A stretch of 64,000 nucleotides of DNA, taken from NCBI GenBank assembly GCA_028023455.1, contig JAQFVV010000351.1, forward strand, positions 1-64,000, in the 5' to 3' direction. Both the position numbers and the translations under genes were made by a program. Every line of letters starts with the position of its first letter. The first letter of the stretch is position 1. Below, one piece after another: positions 31,859-45,822 of the stretch. The notes beneath the pieces were generated by a model, which did no database searches, was not told the DNA's origin, and saw only the letters and a program-made list of their open reading frames with translations. The DNA is from Epiperipatus broadwayi (Eukaryota; Onychophora; Udeonychophora; Euonychophora; Peripatidae).

Positions 31859-34800
31859 TTTAAAATAGTTTGCCTTATAGAATTAAAAATCTCAACTCAA
31901 ATAATACTAGTTTTTATTATATCAACATTTCCATAGAATAATTTTCATAAATAGTCCCTTACCAGTTTCTTCTATCTCCATCTAAATATCATCCACAATA
32001 AACCATAGATAATACCTTTTAAGACTTTATACGATCTAATACTAATTAAATAGTATAACTATAACAATTAAAATTATGTGTGTTACAACATTATTTTCCC
32101 ACATGCATGATCCACAGATAATTTGCATATAATAAAGCATTTTCAAATATATTTTCAATATTTTAATAATTGACATGGTCATAATATGTAATAAGATAAT
32201 TGTTAGCCACATATGCATATCTTAAATATTTATTTGCTAATTGTTTTACAAACGATATAATAATATTTTATTTTAAACAGTCAGATTATATACCACATAA
32301 AATTGTAATATTTTTAATAATAATCACTTAGTTTACTATAATAATCAAATCCCAAATAATTATTGCTATTATAAAATATTCAGCTATCTATTTCTGTGAG
32401 ATATACCTATCAATAATCTCCAAAATTACGTTAACAAATTTAAATACTAACTATTGTATTATATATTTTTAATTACTTTCCTAAACTGTAACTATAATTA
32501 TGGACTCTTCACATATTGAGGCTAACCCTACTAACATCTCGAGCCCTAGTTGCGGCATCAAAATCTAACCGTGTATGTTGTGCATCTCACTTCCGGATAA
32601 GTATATTATATTAAATAAATGGGTTCTAGCTCAGTTAATAATTAATAAATAAAACATTCAGCAATTAAAATTAAATGCTTCACTAGCTCAAATTTTAAAA
32701 TAAAATAAGGTTCATATTATAAAAATAAATTAAATAAATATTTAATATTTTCATGAGACTTGGAAGTGAAAATACAGGTGACAAGATAGATTACATTGAG
32801 CTAATATCCTACAGGATACTACCTCAATGGCATAAGAACACTATCCCCCCTATTACTATTTTAAATAAATAAACTTATAGTATTCTTACGACTTTAATAA
32901 ATCCTACTCACTAAGATTAAACTAATAATTGAATCTTAATCTTTATCTACTATAATTTAGCTCTATAAAATCTCAGGTTCATAAAATTTATTCTAAGTTA
33001 ATAAAATTATGGTAGTAAAATATGAGAAGGGAATTTTATGTCATAATCTACTACACTTAAACTAATAATAATAATAAATAATAATAATAATATTCTTCAT
33101 TGTATAACTAATTCTGTATATCTTTTCTTTTCGTTATATTTTTATTACCATAATAAAATAATCAAATAATATAATATAATCTTTTATCTTCATGTAATAA
33201 TATAATAAATACGTGGTAGCATTTGATAATCTGACAAACAAAAGTGTGTGGCAATGGATAGCATATAATTCAATGTATTATTATGATAACTAATTTATGA
33301 CCATAAGATAATGTAAATGTGATTACTTAATAAATAATCCAATTCTTAAATAATTCTTTATTCATTTCTGTGCAAAAAATATTGTATTTAATTTTATTAA
33401 CTCTGTGTTCAAATTCATGAAGACGGAAAAAATAACAAACTAACACACAAATTTTGAGAAAACAAATTTTAACAAAGTTTATTATAATTTAATAATATAA
33501 CAATTTATGTACAATATGTACATTTAAAATATCTTAAAGATTGGTACCATTATACATTCTTTATATTCAAACCTCGTTAAGTCTTTACTCTGACTTAAAT
33601 CAAAATGATAAAATAATACAATATTATTAATCCCTGTTTGATCAATCTTATATAAACAAAATTACATTTATTTAATGATTACTCAAAATATTTTTTACAT
33701 CCTTTAGCTATTGTTCAAGTATGCTTCTTTTTCTTTATTAAACATCCATAGAAACATAGTATGGATAAACATAAAATAATACTAATCGAAAAACATGGAT
33801 ATCCTTTTTACTAGACGATTTCACTTTAGCAATATTATCGATATCATGTAAAATATCTATTGATAATTTATATCTAAATTATGGATACTATTGTTCACAA
33901 AACTGTATTAATTAACTATAATATATTCCATTATAACAATATTATAGTATTATATAACTATAATTACTGATACATTTTCTATTCTTGAATAAATATAAAT
34001 TGTACCTAAACTTATTGTGTAGATCATTTTTACTTCATAGTATTATATTAAAAATATGCAGCACTTATTTTTAAAAAGATTGAAACAAATATTTTAATAT
34101 TATTTAATATTACAAAAGCGACTTTGCTTTACATATTTTTTTTTTAAGATCTTATATTTATTTCCAAAATAAAATAAATCTATAACATATTTTATGATAC
34201 TTTCATTTGAAGTCCATTGGATTTTCAATTCATACAAATTCTATTTCTTCATCCAAGTAAATGAACTCATCTCATTCCAAACAATTGCATATCTTTAACT
34301 CTAAATCATCTATTATATTTTTTAAAATATATCTTACTGTATGATGTAGCTACTTTTTGGAAAATCTAGATAATGAATAGATTTATAGGATGGGAACAAA
34401 ACTAGAGTAATAACTCATATTGAAATATTATCATGGCAGTGTATTTATAAAACTAGAGGCAAGACCTTTTCCTGTCTAATATTCTCAAATACTATAAGTG
34501 ATGTCAAGCTATTCCTTTAGCTTTATTGAACATCAATCAATACTCCAAGAAAAATAAGCACTGTCCAAAATAAATATACAATTATAGGGCTTTTTTTAAC
34601 TGCATTTGCATGTCTACAAATATTATAAAATACTGTTCATATTTCCCAAATATCCTAACTTAATAATCTCCTGGACATGTTAACCATATTACTAATACCA
34701 GGTCACTATCCTATTCTTATTTCCTAAGATTTACCAGGTCTTACATTGACAAATTTACTAGCTTGCATATTCAAATAATAAATAAGATTCAACTGTAATT

Positions 34801-35853
34801 AGAGCAATCTTACTAAACCATAAGAAAAGTTTGCTTTACTTTTGTATTCTAAACTAAACACATATTTTGATCATCAGATAATATGAAAGTTCTTTAAAAA
34901 GAATCACATAAATATTTATTATCATGTTGGGTTATATTATCATTATAAAATCATAGTATGCATATTCCAAATAAATCCTAATCTCACAATATTATAAAAT
35001 GTGTTGTATAATGCATATTTTAACATTCATACATCAAACATTATTACATAGGCAATCTGTAAAAAAGAAAAACAAGAAAATACATCATAATAAATATCAA
35101 TAATTCATTAGTTGTTACCAAGTGACATTAGCTCATCAGTATCACTTTTGCAGTCTTCTTTTCTCCAACTACCTATAACATCTCATACATAAAAAAATAT
35201 ATCCATGCTTCTATTTAAAATATTCCAATTTAAGCTATTAAATATTCTACTATAGGATTCTAATACCATAAATAATTAATATTTACGTTCCTATACTTCT
35301 TAATAAAAATTTACATTTAAACTAAGTTAATAAATAAAAAAAAATCAATCAAAACTATAATTACATATATCTTCAGTTAAATCTTCAATTGACAAAAGTT
35401 CTTTAAAGTTCAAAATGTTTATTATCTTCTTGAGAGTTTTTTTTTTTTTTAAAAATGTTCTCCTCAAAAGCACTTTATTTCTTCAAGAGCAGTCACCTTT
35501 CCCCATTGCTATGTTTCTTTTGCTTGACAATGAACATTTGTAGGGTGGTCGGCAGTGAGCAATTAAAAAAAATCATAGTAAAAATAATATGAGACAATGT
35601 CTTTTTAAATCTTGAAAATTAAACAAAATAATCATCAATCTATTCTGGAATAATTAATACAATAATAGTTTATAACTTCTGTAGTCCAGAATGATGGTTA
35701 CTGAAATCATAATATTAAAATAATCCCGTGAAGCTTCTATAATCCATATTGGAGTAGTAATGCATTATGTTCTGTTTGGCTCAGCTTAATCTAGCCGATA
35801 AACTTTTTGCGCAATATTTATTTTTCCATGAATCCATCCTTCTATTTAATCAT
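31859..35853 (-). other. Leader region of the 10.4-kb element
   Basis: About 4 kb between the 5' repeat and the ORF, without coding sense. A short GC-richer patch at about 32520-32600 (contains ctcgagccctagttgcgg) stands out from otherwise very AT-rich text and may be functional RNA or an older insertion. Confidence 0.4.
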
Positions 35854-37651
35854 ATATTCACTTTCTTTATGGGTTTTTTCCTTAGTGAATTTATTTTCAT
35901 TTAGTATTTATTTCCATCAGTTTTTAAAACTCCAAGTTTTTTTTAAATCTTTCTAAATGCATTTAACCCTTTTAAGACTGTAGGTTTTTATATACCAAAC
36001 ACACTAGCAAATATTTTCCATGATTCACTTTCTTAAATAATTTCTTGCAAAATATTCTTTAAAATGTTTCCTTTAAAAAGGATATAACATTTTACTCTTT
36101 TAATATATTTTTATCAAATTATCACAAAGTATAACTGTCTTATTATTTCTTAATTTTGGACAAGTTTATCTTCTATATAAAAATAATGTGCCTTTACTTT
36201 TAGACGGTAAAATAGTCTTTCCATTTGAGCTTTTTGTATAATGCCCACACTGCTATTTTATTCATTAGAACAGTCCTCTGGTTCAGCATTAATGAAACTG
36301 TATCAACAAATATTATATACATTTTAAAAATAATATAAACTGAATATATTTTACTTCTTGGCATATCCATTTATTAACGTGAAGTTATATATTAGACTTT
36401 TGATAAAATACTCCTGGTAATGGAACTTTTAAATTTAGCCACACATATTAAATGAAGTTATTAAAATATATTTAAGTTAAACTCTCTTTTGCAAAATACT
36501 TTTAAATATCAATTAGTTTTTGCAAATAAAAATTAGAAGAGAGAATTAAATTGACTAAAATAATAAAGTTAAAATTATGATCACCTTGATAGCTTCTGAT
36601 ATGTTCAGCTACCTATAAAACATTTCAATCACCTCTTGATAAATCAACTGCAATGGTATATATAGCCTGTAAGAATACCTTAATCCTATTGGTTGATTCT
36701 TATTTTTAGTTCGATACCAAATTTGCATAAGTTTCAGTTTTACAGAATTAAATTTCAAAATAAAAATTATGACGTATTAAAACTTACAAATATTATATAA
36801 AAATATTACTTTTAAATAAACTATTACTTTACTAAATTGATTAAATATCTTTAAAATAACTTTTAAAACAATATTCAATGAATTTATCTATTTTTAATAT
36901 TTAATTTATCGAGTTTATTTTAAAACAAAATATTAACTTTTTTATTAACTGTATTCGTCTTTATTACATTGTTTAAACATGTTATAACGACAGTTAACCC
37001 AATATTTATTATTTGCTTTATGATAGGTCAATAATTCTATTCAATTCCACAATGTAATTTTACAATATTTCAAATTTTACTAATAAATTCTAGCGAGCAA
37101 GTTTGTGCAACTCTATATTACATAAATCACATGATTAATAAACAAGACAGGCTATTTCCGATTTCTGTCTAGGAATAATAAATTGCTACACTTGTTGTAT
37201 TGAATAGAATAATACAATTATATAATTTGGAAGAATATAATTTGGAAAATATAGAATTAAATACAATTTTCACTACCATAAAACTAACTTTTAAAATATA
37301 CGATATTAATTATGATTATTAAATATGATTACAAATTTAAATATAACATTTACTTAACTATCAGTTTAAAACTATTAAAAATGAACTTTTAAACATTTAA
37401 ATATTTATAGCTGTGTTATTTATTATGGCCAGCTTTTGCAACCATATGAAATAATATTTTTAGCTTTATTTAATTGTTTTAAAGTTATTCATTATAATTT
37501 TATGTGTTACGTATTTTCATTTAGCTTTAAATTGTACCTTAAGATATTATTAACACAATATAATTAACACATCAAGAGAACATATTCCAAAATTTAAAAT
37601 TTTTAATAATTTACTGTGGTGACCTATTTCTGACTTATAGAAAAGGGCACA
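35854..37651 (-). repeat. 5' LTR-like repeat
   Basis: Upstream copy of the 1.8-kb repeat when the element is read on the minus strand, starting TGTGCCCTTTTCTATAAG. It would supply the promoter. No obvious TATA-plus-initiator arrangement could be singled out in such AT-rich sequence. Confidence 0.78.
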
Positions 37652-38769
37652 ATATATATATATTAATGATGTTTGAATATCTTCAGAGACACTAAATTAA
37701 TTATTAAATATAAAATATATAAAAAAATAAAATCTGTATTTTCTCCTTTTGGTTTTATTTTTTAAAAAAACCCCTTTTTTGTTTAAAACTTTTCTTTAGA
37801 AGCAACATTGAACTAAAACTATATTGTAACAATCATGGGAGTAGTTTTGGTAACAAATCTTGATGAATGAGAAGTAAAAAATTAAAATTTGAGAAGTAAA
37901 TTGGTTTTCATTATCACAACTATCAAAAAGAAAATGTAAAGTAAAGCTACCATCCTCTATATCAAATATAGTGAGTTAGATAAAGTGTTATCATTTAAAT
38001 TATAAATATCAAAAGATAAATACACAGATTAATATTAGTTAATATAAAAATACATAAACCCATAAATCATCTGAATTGAATGTCTTGTTGGTAATGTAAG
38101 TAATATCTTAGAAAATAGTTCATAAATAAAAAATATCTTTAAGACTAACAGAAAAGACAATGGAGAAGGTATTATTTTCCAAAAAAGTTGAATACTATAC
38201 ATATGTATGCAAATGGAGCTCATTAATAGTTTTCATATAAAGGCTCTTCATTTATCAGTTTTCAATCTTATAGAGAGTTTCCGTGAAATGTTTTCTTGTT
38301 GAATTCCAAATATGAAGACAGTTGGAATAGTGTTGGATCAAACTCAGCAAGTAAACATGAAAATCTAATGGCTATGGGCAACATGCTGAAGAAGGAAAGT
38401 TCATTCATGGGAAGGTTATCTATGCATATTGATTCTTTCAACTGTTGGTATTCTTAATGTGGAACAAGCAAAAACAATGATCACAAGAAGGAACAGGATC
38501 ATTGATGAATAGAAAAATAACTGGAATAATCTGAACAGACCCTTTTATATCATTTACTATTTCTTAATTAACAGGCCCAGTCATTTACCAAATTTTTAAA
38601 TTAACAAACCATTAATTTCTTTTAGTACCCATTTATCAAAACTCTTTAATTAAATAATCCATTAATTACCTGTTTACACAATTCTTTAATTAAATAAGCC
38701 AATAATTATTTTCATTCATTAAATTTAGTGTTTTAATTAAATAAATGTACTTATTTATAGATTATACAT
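37652..38769. other. AT-rich DNA with a weak tandem array
   Basis: At about 38565-38745 the phrase tctttaattaaataa recurs at roughly 60-bp spacing with substitutions, suggesting an old short tandem repeat. No gene was recognised. Confidence 0.4.
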
Positions 38770-40880
38770 AACCCTTTCTTTGTGCAGCATAGACTCAAAC
38801 ATTTCAGCATTTTCTGACATTTTTTGTCTCACACATCAGTGTAAAATATATGATTAAATGATTATTACTGATCAGAAAATAATAAATTTGATTTCATTTG
38901 ATTGATATTTTTGTTTACTACTGAAATAAATTTTAAATGTTCACATTTTGTTTCTATAAATATTAATAAAATGAGGTCATAATCAAAAAAAGATTACACA
39001 TCATTATTTCAGAAATATTATTTTCAATTTTTCAAAATCAATGAAATCTTCATTATTTCTGATTATTTTTAAAAATTTAAATAAATATTTATTTCTCTTA
39101 TATCTAATGAATTATACTTTAAAAGTTTAAAATTTTTGAATATTTATTGCAAAATTGTGATATTTTTATACTCATAAGTATAAGTAGATTGCATGGAAGC
39201 TAAACTTGTAAATAGCTTAAGGCCATATTGATGTTCGCTGCTAATATAACATTATATTTTTAAAAATAAAGTATTTCCAGTAAAATAAATTATTAATAAT
39301 TTATATTTCTTGATATCTAATCAATATACTGTAAATTATTGTAAAAATATCTAAAACCATATTAAATTAGCAAATAAACATGTTTTTGGTCATTGGGACT
39401 ATTTTATTTAAACAATGTATTAATATGTCAAACATTTTACCACCTGACCTTGGGACAATGGCTGAAACATGTCTGGGTAGTGCTTATGTCTATTGTAAGG
39501 GCTTTTTTAATTTCCTACCATGTATCATAATTTTTGAATGAAATTTTTATATAATAATCGATACAGAAAAGTACACATTTTAACATATGATACTTGCAGA
39601 AAAATTCACCATGGGGAAAAGTGACCAAAAAAACATAAAACTACATTACAAAATTATGGAAGGTTAATATTTCTTTAAGAAATTAAACATTTTTAAAGCT
39701 AGAAATAACACTTAAAAAATATATTGATTTTTCAGAGTTTTAACTAATAAAAAAAACCCCAAAATAAGTGAGAAAAGGATTTATGGATTATTATTTAATT
39801 AAGTATTATTCCTTTAACAAAAATCTAAAACAGTTATATTAATAATAAATTTAGTTACTATAAAAAAGTTTCTTTATCTTTTTAAATCTAAAGTTAAATT
39901 GACTAAAATTATTTATAAATGCATACCTTTATTAATGAGTGTGCATTTATAATACACCTATATATATATATACATTAACGATAATCTATTTCAGGACTAC
40001 AGAAAATTGCCTTTTGGCCAATTCACCCCCTGATGAATTTTTTCGTAACTGTTATACATTAAAATGCATGTAAAATGGTATATTTTATTATAACAAATTT
40101 TTTTGCCACAAATTTTGCACTAAAAGGCATAAAATCCAAAATTCCCACTCTAACAAAAGATATTTCCCTGCTCTGACATGTTCAGCTATTGTCTGTTGCC
40201 AAGGCTGTAAAACGTTCAGCATTTTTTGACATTGTAGTTTCCAATGATGCAAAAATGTGTTTATTTGCAAATTTATTATGGTTTTAGATATTTTTTTAAA
40301 AATAATTTTGCACTATATTTATTAGATATCAAGAAATATATATTATTAATAACTTATTTTGACTTGAAATACTTTATTTCCAAAAATATAACATTGTATT
40401 AGTAGCTAACATAAATATGACCTGAAGCAATTTATAAGACTAGTTTTGATGTAAACAATCTATTTTATATTTACAAGTAAGAAAATATCACAATTTTGCA
40501 ATAAATATTTTAAAAATTTAAACTTTTAAAGCATAATTTGTTAGATATAAGAGAAATAAATAATTATTCGTTTTGATGTTTAAAAATAATAAGAATTAAA
40601 AAATATTTCATTGATTTATAAACTGAAAATAATCTTTCTAAAAACAATGATGTGTAAAGTCTTTGTTTTGATTGCAATCCCATTTTTTAATATTTCCAGA
40701 AACAAAATGTGAACAGTTAAAATTTATTTCAGTAGTAAACAAAAATATGTATCAAATGAAGTCAAATTTATTTCCTGATAAGTAATAATCATTTCATCAT
40801 ATATTTTATGGTGATGTGTGAGACAGAGAAAAACATCAGAAATATCAGAAAAATAGCAAAATCCAGCAGGGTTAAGAGCA
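38770..40880. mobile_element. Fold-back element, about 2.1 kb
   Basis: Arms 38800-39400 and 40260-40860 are inverted copies: for example ttagatatcaagaaata at 40322 against tatttcttgatatctaat at 39305, and gtctcacacatca against tgatgtgtgagac. The arm sequence is the family seen once at 19770-20120. The centre has no transposase. It is probably a non-autonomous DNA transposon or two head-to-head copies. Confidence 0.65.
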
Positions 40881-41083
40881 TAAATCTAAACTAGTCATTA
40901 AATAATAAAAATTATCCCAAATCTATAACTCAACTTCTCAAGTATAAAGAGCTACAAAATAATAACATATTTATACTAAACATTACCCACAATCCCATTT
41001 GCTTCCTACCCACCCTTAATATTAAAAGAACTTTAAATAAGTTAATTGCTTTAGAATCATAAAATTTTAATAATAAAGATTCT

Positions 41084-43718
41084 TTAATTCTTTTTTTTTA
41101 TTTCATTGCTCTCAAAGAAGGAAACCTTAGCTTCATCAAAATTAATAGTGTGGCCTGTATCATTTTCATGGACATACAAAACAGAACTAAGATATTTATT
41201 TCTAACCCTACTTTTATATACCATTATTCTTTCATTTAAACTCGAGCTACTCTGATCTAAATAAACATTCTTACAAAAACAAGGGATAACATACACTACT
41301 CCAGGAATAGTCCTCCTATCAAAAATTTACTTTGCATTATTCAATAAATTTTTCAAAGTAATACCCCTTTTCCAAGCAATTTTCTTATTTTCAAACAAAT
41401 TACTATTTTTACATACAATTTTATAAAAAGGCAATTTAAATGGCAAAGAAATAAAATCATATTTTCTTTATCATTTACATTATTATTATTAAATAAAATA
41501 CTTTTAACAAATTTATCAGAATAGCCAACACTCAAATAATCTTTCTAAAATTGACCTTTCTGAAACAAAGCTACTCCACTAGAATTATTTAATCTCTTAT
41601 TTCTATAACAATAATTTCTTAAAGCAGCTATTTTATGAGATACAGATTGATAGATATCAGGTTTAATTATAGACCTTAACTCTTTACTTTTAGCATAAAG
41701 ACTACATACTAAACAATTAGTCTTTACATTTCTAATCACCAATAGATCTAAAAATTTTAATTTAATAAAATCTAACACCCCTCCCCTTATAGAAGGATTA
41801 AAACAATTAAACTCATTTACCAACTCCTTCAATTTATCATTGTCAACTACAAACAAACAATCATCTACATATCTAACAAATAACTTTAAATATAAACAAT
41901 TCTTTTTAATAATTTCTTCCAAATAATCAATATAAACTGAACAAACTAAAGGAGAAATAATATAACCCAGTATTCACCCTTCCTTATTCTTATAAAAATT
42001 ACCATTATAAGTAAAATACATAGAATTTTCTAATAATAAAAGCAAATCTTTAATGACTTCAATTTTATTTTTTGACAATGATCCATGCTTAACCAACCCA
42101 GACATAAAAATATCAATACTGCATAATTTATTAACAGATTGATACATATTCTCAATATCTAAACTGCTAAATACCCACTTTCTATTTTAAAATTATTAAT
42201 CTTATCAAAAGCCTCAAAACAAAAAGAAACTGTCTAATGACCAAAATTAATAAATTGCTTTAAAAAATTATTCAAGAACCTAGAAATACTCTCTACAACA
42301 TTACATGTAAAATCAAAAATAAATCTTAAAGGAAAACCATTTTTGTGAGTCTTAATATTCATAAACATCTTAGCTAATATGAAATCATTTGAATAACATT
42401 TTAAATAACCTACTCTATAAATTTTTTTACATTTATGATTTTTTTTATATCTATTAACTTCCTTTTAATCATATTACCTGGATCTTTTTCTAAAAAACAT
42501 ATATTTAGCATTATTTAATTCTTTATCCATTTTCTCTCTGAAACTGACCAGCTTTGTCTTCACAAAAAATGATCATATCATTAGCAATTAACCTATCCTT
42601 AAAATGTCTAACCTCAGCAGGATTAGCAATAATATTTTTTTCTTTTTAAGCTTTTATTCAAAACCAATTGAATGCCAAATTTCTGCTCATCATGCAAATT
42701 ACTAAATTCAATAGATGAAATTATATCAAAAACTATATTTTTTGAATGAAAAAAAAAAACAAAATTAGGATCTTTACCAAGAATCTCTAATTCTCTATTA
42801 TTTAACTTAATATCAGAAAGATTAACAACTCTATTAATAGAAATATTATTCTCAAACACTCTATCACTACAATAAACTTTATTCACTTTTCCAAACAACC
42901 ATTTGAATTTTCTTTTATACTTCCTACAATAGAAATTTATCTATTTTGCCTAAACTGCTTTGTGAAAAATTTAAAACCGAATAATTAAAATCTTGCCACT
43001 TGTCTAAACAATACCTATATCTTTTATATTTATAAATAAATTTGTAAAATTTAATAAAATTTTCTTTCAAAAAAACTATTCAAAATATATGTTTGTAAAT
43101 TCAAAACTAAATTCCTATTTTAAACAACATTCTCTCACATACGTATGTAAAAAATGGATTATTCTCCAGTACATGTGGGGTCAGAATGACTAACATCAAC
43201 ATGGGTAGGATGATAATCTTGGCACTAATATGGGTTTTGAATGTTCCATCATCAAATTTTCAATAAAATGAATGGCTGAAGAATTGTGGGTTGGAGTGAT
43301 TTGATGCCTATCCATTAAAGTATGAAGATTGGCTATCTTAATATAAAGCTGAGCACTGATTGTATATATGTGTGGAGATGGTAATCTGGACTAACTGATG
43401 AGTGCTGGTTTAGCATTAAATATGAATATTGGTGATTATTTATCTTTTCAACATGTGTGTGATCATGTGAATCAGCAATATAAGATGGTATGGAGAGTTG
43501 AGGGTCATGTGAAAGTCTGAGTTTGAATCCCTTACATATATATGTGCAGGTATATGTAAATCTGTACAGGGTATTAAGTTATTCTTCTTAAAATTAATCA
43601 CACAACTCCTAGGAAAAATATTAAATTCTCTACATTTTTTAAGAAAATAAATCTGCCATCTTAATGATTCTATCCTATCATTCAATCTTGATAACTTTTT
43701 AATCCTTTCTAATATCAT
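41084..43718 (-). pseudogene. Broken PLE reverse transcriptase / GIY-YIG
   Basis: Fragments from N- to C-terminus: RLNDRIESLRWQIYFLKKC (43573-43718); after the insertion, a decayed stretch; NLSDIKLNNRELEILGKD (42623-42898); a frameshifted RT palm with an SLDIENMYQSV-like block near 42140-42180; the catalytic YVDDCLFVV followed by FLDLLVIRN (41545-41922); a frameshifted linker (41353-41535); and a GIY-YIG remnant VIPCFCKNVYLDQSSSSLNERI (41084-41296), in which the G of YIG is replaced by D. It is a different PLE lineage from PLE1, shown by its RT core and HHR family. It cannot make a working enzyme. Confidence 0.82.
43145..43565 (+). mobile_element. HHR/tRNA-like short element inserted in PLE2
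   Basis: It interrupts the PLE2 coding remnant. The HHR at 43383-43437 has helix I AATC/GATT and CTAA/TTGG, CTGATGA at 43395-43401 and helix II TGCT/AGCA, but TAAA at 43417-43420 in place of GAAA. The spacer caacatgtgtgtgatca follows, then a B-box-like gagtttgaatccc near 43520-43532. The upstream half (about 43145-43340) has no known features. Confidence 0.65.
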
Positions 43719-43963
43719 TCAAATGAAACTTATTAAAAACTAAATCCCACAAACCCATAATAAAGATCAACTACAAATACACTTCTAAAATAACAAAAAA
43801 ATCAAACATACACAATTTTTATTTATATCTATTTAATTTTTTTCCCTTTATTTTATTTAAATTATTGTATAGCCCAACCTTCTAACCAACAAATATTACA
43901 AAACAAACATAAATATATATAAGTAAATAAACATAAACATATACCCTTCCAACAACACTCATG

Positions 43964-43966
<3 letters not shown>

Positions 43967-44037
<71 letters not shown>
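43967..44037. repeat. (AT)n microsatellite
   Basis: About 70 bp of near-perfect AT dinucleotide repeat, beside further AT-rich DNA upstream of PLE2. Confidence 0.95.
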
Positions 44038-44042
<5 letters not shown>

Positions 44043-44742
44043 AAAATAAAGCATAAACATTTAAACTATATCCACAACACTATACTTAAATGCAAAGAGT
44101 CTCATCAAAATGTAAACATTAAAAGAATAAAGCTAAACTAGTCAATAAAAAATCAAAATTACCCCAAATCCAAAACTCAAACAGACTAGCCAAGAAAATA
44201 AAATAAAAAAAAACACTACCAACAGTTTCACTGCTACAAGCAGACTTCTCAAATGTAATAAACTATAAAATAGCAACATATTTATACTAAACATTACCCA
44301 CAATTCCATTTACTCCCCATCCACCCTTAATATTAAAAGAACTTTTAAATAAGTTAATTACTTCAGAATCATAGAATTTTAATAATAAAGATTCTTTAAT
44401 TCTTTTTTTATTTCATTTCTCTCAAAGAAGACAACCTTAGCTTCATCAAAATTAATAGTGTAGCCTGCATCTTTTTCCTGGACATGAAGCTAAGGTTGTC
44501 TTCTTTGAGAGAAATGAAATAAAAAGAAGAATTAAATAATCTTTATTATTAACATTTTATGATTCTGAAGCAATTAACTTATTTAAAAGTTCTTTTAATA
44601 TTAAGGTGGATGGGAAGCAAATGGAATTGTGGGTAATGTTTAGTATAAATATGTTGTCATTTTGTAGTTCTTTACACTTTAGAAGTCTACTTGTATCAGT
44701 GAAACCATTGGTAGTGTTTTATATTTTATTTTCTTGGCTAGT

Positions 44743-44785
44743 CTGAAGATACCCATAGGTCGAAACTGGTCTGGGGATGGGGACA
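44743..44785 (+). ncRNA. Hammerhead core, ACTGGT variant
   Basis: CTGAAGA at 44743-44749, helix II ACC/GGT with a CATA loop, GAAA at 44762-44765 and a GTC cleavage triplet ending at 44771. The upstream strand of helix I is not complementary to tggggatgg downstream, because this copy is joined to unrelated sequence, so self-cleavage is doubtful. Confidence 0.55.
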
Positions 44786-44831
44786 ATCTAAGATAAAGAT
44801 GATTTGAATGCCTTCTCTTGTAGTAGCATTT

Positions 44832-45017
<186 letters not shown>

Positions 45018-45142
45018 GTGTTTAGAGCATTAGCATGCTCTTAAGTTTATATATATATAGTAATGGTGGAAACATGAGAGCATTAAGGAAAGCTATATTA
45101 CACACCATGTATTGAGGTATCAAATCTGTAACTGAAAAAAAT

Positions 45143-45822
45143 GGGTTGTCATCGATTAGTCACCAAACACCACCTGATGTTGCTGTTTCCATGCAAAAGC
45201 ACAGAAATATACTGCTCACATGGCCTATAGAACAGTTCTGTTCATATTGGCCGCTAAGCAGCTTTTGTGCTTCATGGTACTATCACACACTTCACAGATT
45301 GCTACAGTTTGATGTGAGGGTGTGTAGAATTCAAGTTGTCCTAAGTGTTTGCATGTGCATTTGAAGTACTTATTTTTATATGACCTGGTGTAGTTTTAGA
45401 TAGTATTAAATGTAAGACAAAAGACACACTTCTGTACACATATTTTTAAGGTTAAATGAATTTCAAAAGTGTATGTTTTGGTCATTATTTAAAAATCATG
45501 CGTAAAACATATTTTGCACAGGGACAGATACCAGACTTTCAAAGTGTAAGCTGACTGTAGTAGTGTAAAAAAGTCTATTGTAAATCAGCCAGGTAATGTG
45601 TTGAGATGGATAATGTTTTAAAAATTGTCCCGCATGTGACGGACGATCCTTCGAATCAGCAAAGACATCGGATCCCCCTCCCTGAGAATTCCAGCACTAC
45701 ACACTGACATGTAGTATTGTAAAACAAGTAAATTGTAAATCAACCCAGTAATGTTATATCTATTGGTTTTTGACTAGCAACAGCAACATCAGGTGGTGTT
45801 TGGTGGTTAATCGGCGATAACC
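45143..45822. mobile_element. MITE-like element with ~45-bp TIRs
   Basis: The left end (45143-45190, containing ccaaacaccacctgatgttg) is matched inverted at 45776-45822 (caacatcaggtggtgtttgg). The 680-bp interior lacks a transposase and contains a duplicated phrase (attgtaaatca) near 45579 and 45732. The superfamily is unknown. Confidence 0.7.

Larger units (their letters stand above)
27241..37651 (-). mobile_element. 10.4-kb element with 1.8-kb LTR-like repeats
   Basis: Two direct repeats, 27241-29044 and 35854-37651, are nearly identical and bound 6.8 kb of internal sequence. Read on the minus strand the repeats begin TGTGCCC, and a polypurine tract (agaaggaggagg) sits just upstream of the 3' repeat at about 29049-29060, as in LTR retrotransposons. 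The main coding sense is also on the minus strand. The repeats do not end in CA, no primer site is clear, the 4-bp ATAT flank match is weak, and no pol or known gag is visible. A non-autonomous LTR element fits best; a segmental duplication is the alternative. Confidence 0.65.
40900..43740 (-). mobile_element. Decayed Penelope-like element (PLE2)
   Basis: Minus-strand coding remnants in the order expected for a PLE span this region. They are interrupted by an HHR/tRNA-like element at about 43145-43565 and by many frameshifts. Its 3'-terminal segment (about 40925-41090) recurs at 44225-44420 and, inverted, at 44540-44690, giving the repeated-end structure typical of PLEs. Confidence 0.8.
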
